A DNA stretch of 64,000 nt from Sipunculus nudus. Its lineage: Eukaryota > Annelida > Sipuncula > Golfingiida > Sipunculidae. The stretch lies in contig CM049316.1 in NCBI GenBank assembly GCA_026874595.1, positions 20,113,839-20,177,838 of the forward strand, read 5' to 3'. This document shows, one piece after another, positions 11,759 through 25,485 of the stretch; the first letter of the stretch is position 1, and each line of letters begins with the position of its first letter. Under the pieces are notes generated by a model. The model did no database searches, had not been told where the DNA came from, and saw only the letters and a program-made list of their open reading frames with translations. Both the position numbers and the translations under genes were made by a program.

Positions 11759-12364
11759 TTGCTACTGTATGTAGATCTATTGTAAATACTTTATAAGTAC
11801 TTGGTCCTTACTTGCTTTACGGCTTATTTACAGCTGATTAGGAATATGTACATAGAGATTGTTAGTTTTCACAGTATGTTAAAATGGTATTGGAAATTAA
11901 CCATCACTTAAACATTGAGGGTGCTTTATATTATCAAATATAGATATGTCATATGTTCACAGTGATCCTCAAGTATGACTTAGTGATAACTTCGTTGTGA
12001 TTTCCTGTTGTATCTGTTTTTGATTGCAGTTATATGAGAATTTTCAATGATAAATCAAATGCCAAATTATATTTCACCTGACTTGTTGAGTTAATAATTT
12101 AACGTTGTTGTAAATTGTAAAGTGTAACAGAAATAACTTCATTGCTGTAGAGGCGTAAATACTGATAACTGTATTAATTCCAAAGACCAGTACAGTCGAA
12201 GACAAATACAGGCAGTTTAAACCTGCATGATGTAAATTTCTGAAAAAAAAACTTTGGGGAACATAATTAGAGTTAGTATATGCTATCATGGTATTTTAAT
12301 TTGATTGTTTTACATATTTTTACTAATTGCCAGCGAATCGTTTACATGATATTTGAGGGTATTT
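11759..12364 (+). other. Zinc-finger gene 3' UTR and flank
   Basis: AT-rich sequence directly after the stop codon. No canonical AATAAA lies close by; the first candidates are at about 12640 and 13247. The 3' end cannot be fixed by eye. Confidence 0.4.
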
Positions 12365-12582
12365 GGACTAATTTACAGGCATTTTCTTTGACTTTTATTC
12401 CTAAGTCCTAAGTGCTTGCCATAAAATTTAGAACGAACGGAAAACGGCAACAGGTTCTTTTCCTTGGGGGACTAACTTACAGGCATTTTCTTTGACTTTT
12501 ATTCCTTAGTCCTAAGTGCTTGCCATAAAATTTAGAATGAATGGAAAACGGCAAAAGGTTCTTTTACTTGGGGGACCAAGGT
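12365..12582. repeat. Two-copy tandem duplication, unit about 104 bp
   Basis: Copies begin at 12365 and 12469 with GGACTAA(T/C)TTACAGGC and end with GGTTCTTTT(C/A)CTTGGGGGAC. They differ at few positions, so the duplication is recent. It has no coding potential. Confidence 0.85.
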
Positions 12583-14827
12583 ATTTGAAATATTGTAAAT
12601 TCTACACACAACAAAATAGAGTTCAGAAATATTTGCAAAATAAAGGGTAAAATATTGCCTTGATCATCTTAAGTTCGAGATCGTTCTGATGCTTGGTGTA
12701 TATCTAATGTGAATGTCGAGGTTCTTTGGATCAATTAGCTAATTGGGTATTTAATTCAAAGGTGAGAATACTAGTATGTAACATTTAAAAGTTAGAATAT
12801 ATTACTTATTTGACTTTTATTATTTGATTGTATCTATCGCTATATGTTTTCTTATTCGATTTCGATCTGTTATTGGGGAAACGATGTAGAAGATTTTCTT
12901 ATAGCTGGATCATCATATAAATATATTATTTATTTTAAAATGGATCGGATATACGAAATGCCAGCATGTTGTACAGTATTGTTAAATGGATTGTTTGTTA
13001 TCGAAAAAGAGTTCTTACTTATTATACTTATTAAAGAAGCTAACTAATTTGTTCCTTGCGATTTTCATGGCAATTTGAATGGTTAAAAAGTTAATCAGGA
13101 ATAACATTAATGACATTTTGCTCAGCTGACATAAGAGAGTACTGGTCATATCAGTTCAATATAAAACCGAGTCAGCTGAAATAGCACGTGCACCACGCAT
13201 GGTTCATGACAAAGGTTTATAAGCAACATTTTGGGCATTTGTCGGCTCTAAAAATAAAGTGACATATTATGTTATAAACTGATTGATAGAAAATGGTACT
13301 AAACCTAAATTGCCCGTTTATATTCAGATAACTAACGAGATGAGAATTAATACTGGTATTGCACCTTTCTTGAATACTGAAGCAATTATGATTTGACTAA
13401 TGTGAAGGTTGTTGTATACGGAACTTCATTAAATTGATATACCGTGTGTATCCAATTTTATGTTGTAGTGTTAAGTCAGTATTATAATAATACAGAATAA
13501 ATTATGATGAATTTATTTAAATAAAATGCACATCTCTTAATGCAAAGAGCGATTTTCCATAATAAAGGGTAAATCAGGCTGATTTATACGTTTAGTTCAA
13601 GATATTGACGGCGGTACTGTCAAGGGCTAGATTTATGAGTTGTTGGTCTCTTAGGGCATGTTAAAATAACCGAACAGTAGAAGACATTTGAATGTTAATA
13701 TACGTTATATGTTATTGTTCCTAGTGCAGCTTTTTGTAAAATGTTATCATGCTTATTTATGTATATACATTCTACAAGCAGTGGTCCCGTCACGTTTGTT
13801 CCTAATTTCTGTGTGAGAACTAATGAATCGCGACCACCTCACGTGCAGCGGGTGTAAATAAGGTGATGTTATGACGTTTTTGTGAGGCAGGTTAGATCAT
13901 ATCATACCAGCATGCTTTAAAGATACTAAGTAAAACCTGATTGGTCTGGGTATTTAGCAGGCGATTCCTGTATGCAGTAGTTTGTGTGTAACATAATTGC
14001 ACACTCAACAGTTCTGGTCACAGTGTAACAACAAGTATTTACAGATATTACCTGAAACCAACGTGTCTTTTTTCTTGGAATTTTGAGATTTTTTTATGGT
14101 CAGTATATTGTGCCGTTATTTTTTCCAGCCCTTTAAATAACTTTATAAAGGAGAGGGGTGCACACACATTTATAAGCTGATAAAACAAGAAAGGGAAATT
14201 TACCATTGTTGGTGTACTGTAAATAGTTTAAAATTGTGTATATTGTTTTACTCATGATAAAACCATTTCATCACTTCGCAAATTTGTTATATTATTTTTG
14301 TTAATGTCTTTATGATTCACCTCAGAAAATGGTCAAAGAATGATTGAAAGCGGTCACCTTACGGTATATACTGAATTTACTATTTTGACAATCCAACAGA
14401 CTTTAAAGAATATCTCTTCCGAAACCTGAACTAATTAATAATTATACAATTTCGCATTGCAGTTCTGGACCAGACTGCTAAACCAGGATTTCGCATTCAA
14501 CCCCCAAAAAATAAAAGCGGGTAGCATCCCCGAAGATCAATGTCGCCATGTATAAAAAGGAAGAAAACGAGACCCAGCCAGTTCTTAAGAACTGTTGCAT
14601 GCACAATCGCAAAATTTAACAAGTATTCCAAGTCAAAAAGGTTTCTATATCACCAACTGTTATATTAATTTTCTCATTAAATATTTGGAAACTATAGAAA
14701 ATGGCGAACTCGACATGGACCTAATTACAAAAGATCTGTTACGACATGCCTAAGTGCATGACATCATTAGTGAGACGTTTTCTTTACTGGAACGTAACTA
14801 TATTTTGTATGTATATATATATATATA

Positions 14828-14871
<44 letters not shown>

Positions 14872-15187
14872 GTAGCGTTGTAGGGTTTTTTTCCCACAGA
14901 TAATAGAAAACAACACAGAAATAAAGTTTTAAATTACCAAAATTACCGAAAGATCTGTCCATAACATTATACTCCCAGTCTGATAAACAGGGAGCTAGAA
15001 GGGTCGCGGCAGGGTACTGCACCTCGCCTTATGTCCATTATCCTTTAGCCCCTTAACACGTCTAAATGACTAAACCTAGTGCTTACCAGACGTGGGTGGT
15101 CCTCGTCTGCATCATTCATGTGCACGTAGAAGAGTCAGGAGACCTGAACATTCCCGGCCGTAGGCCAGCCTACTTTACAATAAGGTG
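12583..15187. other. Intergenic, AT-rich, no gene seen
   Basis: The only clear feature is a TA/TG microsatellite at about 14811-14862. Open frames here are short and show no recognisable domain. Confidence 0.5.
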
Positions 15188-15598
15188 GGCCTATTAAAGC
15201 TGTGTTTCCATGTATCCGCAAAAAACGTATCCGCAAAAGACGTACGTACGTTCTATAGTGCGCAATCCGCAAAAACTGTTTCCATAAGTTCGTACGTTTT
15301 TCTTGCGGATACCCTTTTACGTGCCTCTTTTTAAACTGCAAGGACGACAGGCAGGAAGAAGGTCAATATGTCTCATCACACCTGGCGCCGGGCACTGTTG
15401 GGAAATGTAGGCATTTTTCCATCCGTAAAACGGATGAATCGCTCACCGATCCGTTTCGATGCTGTCCGTTTTTGCGGATACGTTTGCGGAGCACGTTAAA
15501 ATGTACATATGGAAACAGTTCATCTTAAAAAGAGGGATCCAATTTTTTTGCGTACGAGACGTACGTGATTTACGGATGAATGGAAAGCTTAATGGGCC
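15188..15598. mobile_element. 411-bp inverted-repeat element (MITE-like)
   Basis: The left end reads GGCCTATTAAAGCTGTGTTT and the right end ATGGAAAGCTTAATGGGCC, which form imperfect terminal inverted repeats. Subterminal blocks with TATCCGCAAAA and ACGTACGT recur in both orientations. No coding sequence. No target duplication is obvious. Confidence 0.65.
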
Positions 15599-16636
15599 AG
15601 TCCATATACTGATAGCTGACGGGTAGTAGGCCTGATGTCTTACAGCGTAAATTAAGCAAAGTAAATATCTTGTATTATAAATGAGGTGAAACGTCCTCGG
15701 CTTGATCAACAATGTTTAAGGTACTTTTATACTCTTACCATTCAAATATACAATTAATATGATATATGCATGTTCAGTTAAATATTTGTATTTGCAGATT
15801 GTGGTTGGTACACCCTATTTTTGAGAAGATTCACAAGGATCTTTCCGACGAAAAGTTATCAGTGCCGTCGTAAAATTAAAATCGAAACTTTTGAAGTTCC
15901 CAAATGTTGCCGTTTGAACTTAGAAAATAACTTTGAACACGTAGTAATCAAAGAATGCTTCATCCCATGTGTCCTCGTCTCATTCAGGATAACCTTTTGC
16001 GGAACTCGGTCTAAAAATTCCTGAGTAATATCCTTCATCAAACTTCTTTCGTCCGTAACTGCACTTCGCTAGAGCGACGATTTGGATTTTTTGGAGTGCT
16101 TATTGACTCGCTGATTGAAATATATCTGAACTATACGGCAAAGGTATTCTTTAAATGTCATAAAAGTCAGACTCTTCTAAGTGTTTGAAGAATTACATCT
16201 TTAACTCTCAGTGTTGATACTCAAATTGTTTCAGCTAATATCTCAGAGAGCTTGCAAACGGAAGACCTCAATCTTGATATTCAAGGTCAGGTCTGCTGAA
16301 ATATTGGATATCTTAACGCTATAATTTATGAAACACTATATATTTTTTCTCAAATAGGTCGCATCAATTTTCTCGCATCAGTTTAAATGGGTGGCCTTGA
16401 CCTAGATTTTCAAATCATGCCAAATAAGCCGGAATATAGGATTGAAAATCCCTATTTAACGTTTTTGAAGTATTGTAGGTTTCCCCTTTTAAATTTGATA
16501 TACACAAATTGTTTCAACCAGTTCTTGCCTGGAGGAGTTTAAAAATTGGTGAACTAGCTCAGGCGAAATATTGTATTGTTGTGGACCCCATAACTTTTTA
16601 AGTATTGCATATTTCCCCTCAGATTTGATACACGTT
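15599..16636. other. Intergenic, no gene recognised
   Basis: Open frames of up to 67 codons are present but overlap on both strands and resemble no family I know. Confidence 0.4.
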
Positions 16637-18290
16637 TTTAGCTCAGCTGACTAGGAGACATCTGAGCTATAGTTATGGTCATGCCGTCCGTCCGTTAGAC
16701 AGGCACGTTTTGAAAACGTTTGACCTACGAATCCAAAATTCGGCATACTGTTAGATGGTCCAGAAAATCTCCTACCAAACCGAAAACTGGGTCACTGCAA
16801 CTTCGTTCCTTCGATAAATTAAGGAAAACCCTTACTATTCCATTAAAAACTTATAAATACACACCTATGGACTGCCTGATATCAAAATCACTTATCTGTT
16901 CTTTAGCTAAGCTGACTACAAATCATCTGAGCTATAGTGGTGGTCATTTGTCCGTCGGCTGTCCGTCCATCCTTCCGTTAAACTGTACGTTTTGAAACCA
17001 TTGGACCTACGAATCTGAAATTCGGCATACCATTAGATATCCCCATAATCTCCTACCATACCGAAAATTGGGCCAATAAGACTTCGTTCCTTTAAGACAT
17101 TAAGGAAAAACCTCCGTTTTCCATTAAAAACCCATTGTTACACTTCAAGACTGCCTAATATCAAAACCACTGACCTGATATTGATCATTTTTAATATATC
17201 AATTCCTCTATATATTTCATATGTACAAACCAGAACTTAGTTGAATATTTTCTAAATTCTTGAAGTTATGGGCCCGAACATAATGCAGTTTGTCAAAATT
17301 CAGGAAATCTATTTACTCCCTACCTTGATAATTGCTGAAGCTAGAGACTTTTCAGGTAGGTAACTATATTTAATCAAGATTCAATTGTATACCTAAAATT
17401 CGATCTGAATTTTTCAAAGTTATTAGCTTAAATATAAAATCAGCACATTAAATTTTGCCCAGATTTGACCATGGCACAATTTTTTCCTGTAACAGCTGTG
17501 GATTTAATTTTCACAGCATGTTTTCATAAGCATTTCATCGGTTAACATCTGAAATTTTAAACCCCAGATGATCAAAAACTGTAGATTTTATCCAAGTTTT
17601 CAAGCACCATGTCAAGTATTGTTTAGATAAAGCTAGTGTTATGCAATTTGCTAGAGCTCAGCTTCCCAGGCCACCTCTCAGCTCCCAAAATTTGGCATAC
17701 AGCTAGAAGTCCCCAAAATCCCCTACCATACCAAAAGTTTGGGCACTAGGATTTCTTCCTTCGAGATATTAAGAAAAAACTTACGCAAGTTTTTTATTAA
17801 AAACCCATTGTTACACTTCAAGACTTCCTAATATCAAAACCACTGATCTGACTTTGATCATATAAAATATACGTGTACTCCTATACACTCTCTATGCACG
17901 AGGCAAGAAATGATGTCAGTATAGCATACTTGTTTTAAGTTATGGGCCTGAACATAATGCAATTTTTAAAAAATCAAGAAATATATTTACTCCCTTAACA
18001 TGAGAATTGCTGAAGGTAGAGATTTTTTTTTGTCAGGGATACAACATTATTTAATCAAGATTCAATTGTATACCCAAAATTAGTTTTGAATTTTTCAAAT
18101 TTTATAAGTTATTAGCATAAATATAAAATCAGTACCTTAAGATTTGCCCAGCTCTGACCATGACACTTGTTTCCTATAAGCACTGTTGATATAATTTTCA
18201 TATCATGCACACATAAGATTTCAGCTTGTTAGTTTTGAAAGAAATTGGCCAAAAATTGTAGCTTTTATTAAAATTTGTATGAGACCATGT
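16637..18290 (+). mobile_element. AGCTCAGCTGA-family element, copy A
   Basis: It starts TTTTTAGCTCAGCTGACT, then CATCTGAGCTATAG and a run of GTCCGTCCG units. A second start-like block at about 16911 may mark an internal duplication. The core holds three diverged copies of a block reading TTCGGCATA ... TCTCCTACCA ... GAAAACTGGG ... TTAAGGAAAA (near 16738, 17015 and 17692). The 3' end is not sharp; I place it near 18290. No protein coding is seen. Confidence 0.6.
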
Positions 18291-19772
18291 CACACCCAGG
18301 CTCTACCCATTCCCTCTTCATGCAGTCACCTGTATATCACCTTGTGACCTTTCAGGCAAATTATGTACGCTTGAGGCGGGGCATATACTGGTCTGCCAGG
18401 CAGCTTATGGCCACAGTTGATTCAGGTGTCCAACCCTACTCATCTATTAGTTGTTTTGACCAACAACATAACAATAAACAATAAATAAATAATTTTTTTT
18501 AGGTCTACAATAACAACTTTAAGAAAAATTAATATAAAAGAAATTTGATAGTTGATGAGTAACAGAGAATTACCTTGCAATTACTGATGTTGTATGGATT
18601 TTGTATGGATGGATGAAAATGTATTCCAAATAACACCATGGAGCCATCAATGGTATTTTTCATTTCAATTTTAATAATGAAAAAAAAATTAAATTATATT
18701 GTTCTTTACTATTAGGGATTATATGAAGGAAATTATTGATAGACAAAGATGCAGTTGATAATATAAATCTTAATTTCCTGGTCTTTTACAAGTGTTTCAG
18801 CTTGTTAATTTATATTTATTTCAAAATAAAAAAAAATAAAAATATGTCAAAATTTTTAAATTTTACTCAGACAAGTACTGATTTATTAAAAATGTCTCAA
18901 TGTGTTTCAATAATGACATTAATACTCGTGGCTGTATCAGCTATCACAAGACTAAATAAATAATCAAAATTTATATTACTGGTTCCTTTATTTCAGTTAA
19001 TAAAATTACACTACCCATCTCTAGTTTTCTTCTTGTATAATTTATAGGGTGTTCTTATCCTTGGGTTATTTTTACACATATAATGGTTTCATAGCTGAGA
19101 TTACTTAAATTTTTTTTTCTGATAATTTTTTAAAATAAAAATATTTGAATATGATAAAAATCAGAAGTTCTCATTATGATTTCTGTAATGTTAATATTTG
19201 TCATAAGACTCTTGCTATGTGTAGCTTAGATTGATGTGAAAGTAGTCAACAGTGAATATAACAGTTTTATTTTATGAATATAAATTAAAGCCATAAAACC
19301 AGGTACTTATGATCATTATTTAAATTTTTATATTCTGGATTATCAAGAACTTTGTTTAACTGAAACTGAATAAATACCAGACATGGTGCGAATACTTTGC
19401 AAATGTATTTAAATGCGAATATGAATATGTACTCCATAATTTCATGCATAAGAATGGGAATACGGGTAAAACTTGAATACAAATGCAAATACTTTCAAAA
19501 TGTATTCATGAATGCATTCATGAATATATTCTTTAATATTATTTTAATAATCATTTTTTAATTATATTATTAAAAAATCTTTCAGCTGATACTGTTATTA
19601 TTTTTAATTTATATTATATTTGACAAAATATTTGTTATTAATTTTTAATAAATAGTTTAACTAATATTTTTGGTGCTAGTGCTACTCTATGGTAGGGATA
19701 ACCTGTAATTATTTAATAACAGTTATATCATTTGTAAAAAGCATAATTATCATGACTGAAAATGGACATTTT
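18291..19772. other. AT-rich intergenic stretch
   Basis: Very AT-rich sequence with many A and T runs. No gene or sharply bounded element is seen. Confidence 0.4.
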
Positions 19773-22700
19773 TTTAGCTCAGCTGACTATAAGTCATATG
19801 AGCTATAGTCGTGGTCCATTGTCCGTCGTCCGTCCCTCCGTCCGTAGATGAGGCACGTTTTGAAACCGTAAGACCTAGGAATCCAAAATTCGGCATAATG
19901 TTAGATGTCCCAAAGATCTCCTACCAAGCCGAAAACTGGGTCTTTGCAACTTAGTTCCTTTGAGAACTTAAGGAAAAACCTCAATTTTTGTTATTAAAAA
20001 CCTATTTTCACACTTTAGGACTGCCTATATAATAATATAAGCGGTTTTTCCTCATATTTACCATAAATATTCCTCTATTTAGTTACAATGTACATGCCAG
20101 AAATTAAGTCTGTTAAGTATAATTTCTTCAAGTTATGGGCCCGAACAAAATGGACTTTGTAAAAAATCAGGAAAAATATTTACTCACTTAACATGAAAAG
20201 TTTTGAAACTAGAGTCTATTTTCCCAAGTATATAACAAATTAAGATTTAAGTTTAATTAAGATTCAATTGTTTACCCAAAATAAGATCTGAATATTGTAA
20301 ATTTTTTTAGTTATTAGCATAAAAAAAATCAGTACCTTTAATTTGGCCCATCTTTGAACATGGCACGTTTTTTTTCCATGTAAGTACTATTCATTTAATT
20401 TTCACAGTATGTAAACATAATTATTTAGTTTGTTTAAATCTGAAATCTGAAAAAAAAGCTTGAAAATTAGGCTAGTTATTGATTTGTTCTTGAGGCTCTA
20501 TTGTAGTCATTTGCTTTGATTACAGATTACAGATGCAGGGTCCCACTCCGGGTCACTGGAAGTCAGCTATGTTAGGGTTTCTGATTTGTTACAGTCACTG
20601 GGGGAGATCACCTGCTGTGGCAGGTGTACAGTTATTCTCATATCAACCGCCAAACTCCCCCCCCCCCCCGCAAACCCAACCCACACAGTGTTATGCGTTA
20701 ATTGTTATTGTTTTCACTGTATCTCCTTAATTGTAATGCTGTTTCCACTCCAATATACAAAAAGTTTCCTTGAAAAGTAATTCAAGGGGTAATCCAGAAG
20801 ATGCCATATTGTGTTAATGTAGCATTTTTAAAGAAATCAATTTTCTTTTAATTGATTTTAACAAATATAATTCAACCCATCAGTATGCTTAATTTTATAA
20901 AATATGAAGCATATTATGGATAAATAAAGACACAATTTAAAATTGTGAAATCTAAATCAAGTATTATTTTTAGATATTGATTGTTTTGCAGATTTAAAAG
21001 AAATATTAAAAATAAAATAAACATTTGTATGCATGATGTGGTGTTATCTGACAAGACTGTGATTTATGATGATGCAATTGAGAATTATGAATCAACTTTT
21101 ATATTCAGATATATATGTTATATTGGAAATGTATAGAAATATAAACTTAAAATAAAAAATGGATGTGATAAAAAAAAATGAGGATCTAATACAAACATTT
21201 GTTCATTATCTTCCTGCCTCAGCAGAATTGGAGGTCAGGCTTTGTTTGCCCTGTATGTATGTTGTTAGTTATATTTCAACTGTATACATTTCATAAAATA
21301 AAAAAAAAATACATATATATTAATAATATATTTTATACAAAAAAATAGATTCAATTTAACAAATGTGTGAACTACTGAAATGTCAACAGTTAATCAAAAA
21401 ACCAACTAATGATCCTGGTAATTGTACAGATCATTTGTTCAATAACTGCTCACATGCTTCAGTTTCAACATTAGGAAACACATGGTCAGGTCACAAAATA
21501 TTATTTACAACAATTTCTTGCTCATCAATACAAACCAATCATATAAACCAACCATGGCCTATATTACCTCTTCCTCTTACACTTTATCTCCATTTGATAT
21601 TATTTTAGATTTTTACCTTCAAGGTCAACTTCAGCTGAGCACAGTGACCCATCGGTCCCTTGTCTTTATATTTACCTTAAATATTCTCCTATATACTTCC
21701 TATATACAAGAAGGAAATTAAGTCGGTATTGTGTAATTTCTTGAAGTTATGGGCCCGAATATAATGTACCCTGTAAAAAATCAGGAAAAATATTAACTTA
21801 ACATTATAATTTTTTAAGCTAGAGACTTTTTTCAGGGACATAACTTTTGTTTAACCTTGTAAAATTTTATACTCAAAATTAGATCTGAATTTTGTCAATA
21901 TTTTAAGTTATTCGCATAGAAATAAAATCAGTACCTTAAATTTTGCCCAACTTTGACCGTGGCACGTTTTTTTCTGTAGGTATTGTTGATTTAATTTTCA
22001 CAGCATGTAATGGTAGGTATTTAATCTGTTCAAATCTGAAATTTGGTTATAAAAGTTAAACAATTTGGCTAGTTATTAATTTTTTAGGCTCTATTGTATT
22101 CACTTGCTTTGTCCAGCTGCAGGCTGGCCACTTCTGGTCACTAGAGGTCAGCTATGCCAGGGTACCTGATTTGTAATGGGTCTCTGGGGAGATCGCCTGC
22201 TGTAACAGGTGTGCAGTTATTTTCATATCAACCCCCCCCCCACCCCAAAATATTATGCAGTAATTGTTATTGTTTGCACTGTATTTCCTTAATTGTAATG
22301 CTGTTTCCACTCCAATATACAAACCTTTTCTTGAAAGTAGTAATCCAGAAGATGCCATGTTGTGGCTATGTAGCATTTTTGAATAAATCAATTTTCTTTT
22401 AAATAGTTTTAACAAGTTAAAGTATAATTAAACCAATCAGTATGCATAAATTGATAAAATATGAGCCAATTTATGGGTAAATAAAGGCACAATTTAAAAT
22501 TGTGAATTAGTGAACTCAGAACCTTAACATGGAAGGGAAATCCCCTAAATTCTTCTACCAAGCCTGAAACTGGGTCACTGCGTCTACGATAAATCACGAT
22601 AAAAAACCTCCGTTATTTTCCTGTTATAGCACTGTTGGTTTAATTTTCACAGCATATAAAGATCAAATCTTTTAAAATCTGATATTAGAAGGGAATTGAT

Positions 22701-23079
22701 TTAAAAAATGTAGATTTGAAAAGGGAATTAATGGTCAATTTCATTTAAACATTTATTTTACTTTTATTAAATTAAGCATGCACATAAAACTGAAAACTCA
22801 AATGTACACAACGTGTTTTATATAGTCGTCCAATGAATAATCTAGACGATATGCAATGTTGTAGCATTATGTTATTTTACTGAATTTATCTTTATAAATG
22901 ATTTTCTTTTAAATTCAGTTCAAACATTTTATGATTGATAAAATAATAGTATATGTGTAAACATAATTTGACATGATTTGATTCAAACTCAGGATAAATA
23001 TTGAAAAACAGTTGGTAATATAAGATCTTAATGTTAAGTTCTTCAGCTGCGCATTATGTGAGTCACGGGTCTCTTGTTA
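19773..23079 (+). mobile_element. AGCTCAGCTGA-family element, copy B with duplicated core
   Basis: It starts at the AGCTCAGCTGACT block (about 19780). The probable 3' end is the block CTTCAGCTGCGCATTATGTG ... GGGTCTCTTGTTA at 23040-23079; a second end-like block, CTTCAGCTGAGCACAGTGACC, lies at about 21624. A core of about 1.6 kb is repeated: the block containing GGTCACT, GAGGTCAGCTATG and GGGGAGATC near 20550 recurs near 22140. No transposase is seen. Confidence 0.6.
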
Positions 23080-23440
23080 ATAATAATAATAATAATAGTA
23101 AGTCTTATAAAGGACCATGTAGTCTGCAAAAATTTGGATCGTTCCAAGCGCTCTAGTGTAATGCACTTTTGAATTGTTAAATGTCACATGAATTTCTGGT
23201 ACCTGGAGGGAGTGTATTCCAAAGTTCATGAGCTTCAACACAGAAAGTCAGATGTGTGTGATTGTGTGAGGATCCGTGGTACTTTTAATATCGCTGATGA
23301 AGAATGCAGGGAGCGTGGGGCGTGTGCATGTGGGAAGGAAGCCTACAGGATATCCTCGATAATTGGTATCCAATGTAATAATTCTAGAATCAGTGAGATC
23401 GAAATTAAACTTCTATATTTGGTGATGATGAATGTCATTT
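23080..23440. repeat. AAT run and degenerate dispersed repeat
   Basis: A short TAA/AAT run (about 23079-23096) precedes sequence reading CTTATAAAGGACCATGTAGTC ... GGGAGTGTATTCCAAAGTTC ... GCAGGGAGCG. It resembles the 3' part of a dispersed retroposon seen in many marine invertebrates. I recognise the style only and cannot name the family. Confidence 0.3.
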
Positions 23441-23753
23441 GCTGCTGATTTTTATGTAAAAATTACATTTATTTATGAATCAATAATGCTGATTCTTTTC
23501 TGTGCCATCTATGTATTAGCTCAGGGCGACATGAACAGTGATGACTGCATCCAATTGGTCTAAGTGGAGTCTCATTTCAATTTATCAGTATATAGGCCTA
23601 CTTTACGCTCACAGCTCATGCTAATTCTCAAGTCCTATACTATACGTAATTAATAAAACTCTCTTTGTATAAATTATCACCTGGCTGGCCGTTTTGACTT
23701 TAAGTCTTTGAAGCAAATCCAAAATTTTATATAACATGTTAATATAAGCAAAT

Positions 23754-23789
<36 letters not shown>

Positions 23790-25485
23790 GTGTGTGATTT
23801 AAGGCTCAGATTATTTTCGAGATATCAAAATATTATTTTCAGATTTTGAAGTAAATCGTTCATTATCTTGAAAAAAATGTACATCGGATCATGAAATGTG
23901 ATATGTTTGTTTATATACAGACAAAAGGTATAATATAAGAGGCCAAATTCGACCAAAACAATAATCCAAATAAATTATTTTGAGCAAGAGAAGTAAGGGT
24001 TGTTTTGCGATCTAATGAATGGTTAATTTAGCATGGATCGGTAAGGCTCCTTAACTTTAATAATACAAGCACCTTTTCGTCACTCTGACAACATTAACAG
24101 TGTCAATAATATCTCATGCTCCGAAGTATATGATTAGAACAAATTTCTTTTATATAACAAAATACAAGGTAGAGATGACGAAATAGAAAAAAATAGGTGT
24201 CTGAAACAGCCAAGGAACTTTTTTTTTGTCATCTCGTATGTATTCTGTATTTTGTATGAATTAAATATACAGTGCCAGTCAGCCGCAGATTTATGGACAA
24301 ATAACGAAATCACAGCTAAAGACATTTAGACACTTTGCATTCTTTTAAATACTATTAATGAAGGATTCTTCATATTTTTCATAAAGGTACAGCATGATTT
24401 AAGTTTTCCTGGACAAAGAAATGGTAGTAATTTGTCACGGTAGCTGTTTATAAAATTTTGTGTGGAATTGTGTTTAATGTGACCTACAAAATTTCAGGGT
24501 GAAAACTTTCTCGTTTTGAATATTTTGAATCGAGGCATTGTAAAGATATCGTGAATAAATTCTGATAAATAATAATAATATTACATATTGGTTTACCAAG
24601 TTCTATGGTAAGATTGTCATAAGAATATTTCGACAAATATTTAGACACAAACCATACATGGATTCCCAACTTACAATCCTTTATTCAGCCTTTTATAATA
24701 TAAGAATATATTTGATTTTTGCTTCATCTAGAAATTAAATCCAGAGCTATATAGCTTGGTGTTTTGATTTAAATATAGTTATATAGGATTTTAGGAGAAG
24801 GTATGTCCCCCTCGCATATTGTGAGTGAAAACTATCTTTATTAATAGGCCTACCGGCAATGAGGGCAGCTTTTTTGGCACATTTCACATAACAAACACAC
24901 ACGTACACACATATATAAAGATTTTTTACTCCTTTAAAAAACCTGAGAACACCAGACTCGTGAATCTCCTTAAAATTTGTCCTTACCAAGAATTAAATAA
25001 GTTGAAATGAATATCAACATCAGGCCCCGCGACAACGTAATTCGCTAACTGAAAAGCTTCCCAGCCATTTCCTATACACATAGGCCTACGTACATCTGAA
25101 ATGAAAACAACCGTCTTCAGAAAATACATCTGTCAAAACGACAAGAGTCGGCTACAAATAAAAGGGGAACCCAATGTATTCCTGTCCTCTAACATCTGTA
25201 GAGGGGGGCACTTACAAAATTTGGTTACTCTTTTGGCTTGCCGATCCTGCACCCAGCTTCCTTCCTGCTGGCCATACCGCCTTACGTTACTGGAGCGCCA
25301 CCTTGTGTCTGTATGAGAGACTAAGCAGTAAACAAGAGCGCCGAGAACCAGTCTATTTGACCTTTCTTATTGCGGCCTTGACCCTGGCGGGAGATTTGAC
25401 AGTTGTCAACAACAGGCCAGAGGACTGCGTGGACAACAAAATCACTTTATCACTGATACACAAAGTTGTACTGGAGATCTGGACA
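23441..25485. other. GINS3 upstream intergenic region
   Basis: A CA/TA microsatellite lies at about 23755-23788. The last 250 bp before GINS3 are richer in GC and probably hold its promoter and 5' UTR, but no core element is clear. No other gene was recognised. Confidence 0.45.

Noticed and set aside
11475-11774. 99-codon plus-strand frame overlapping the zinc-finger exon
   Set aside because: It is another frame of the same exon, without domain or splice support.
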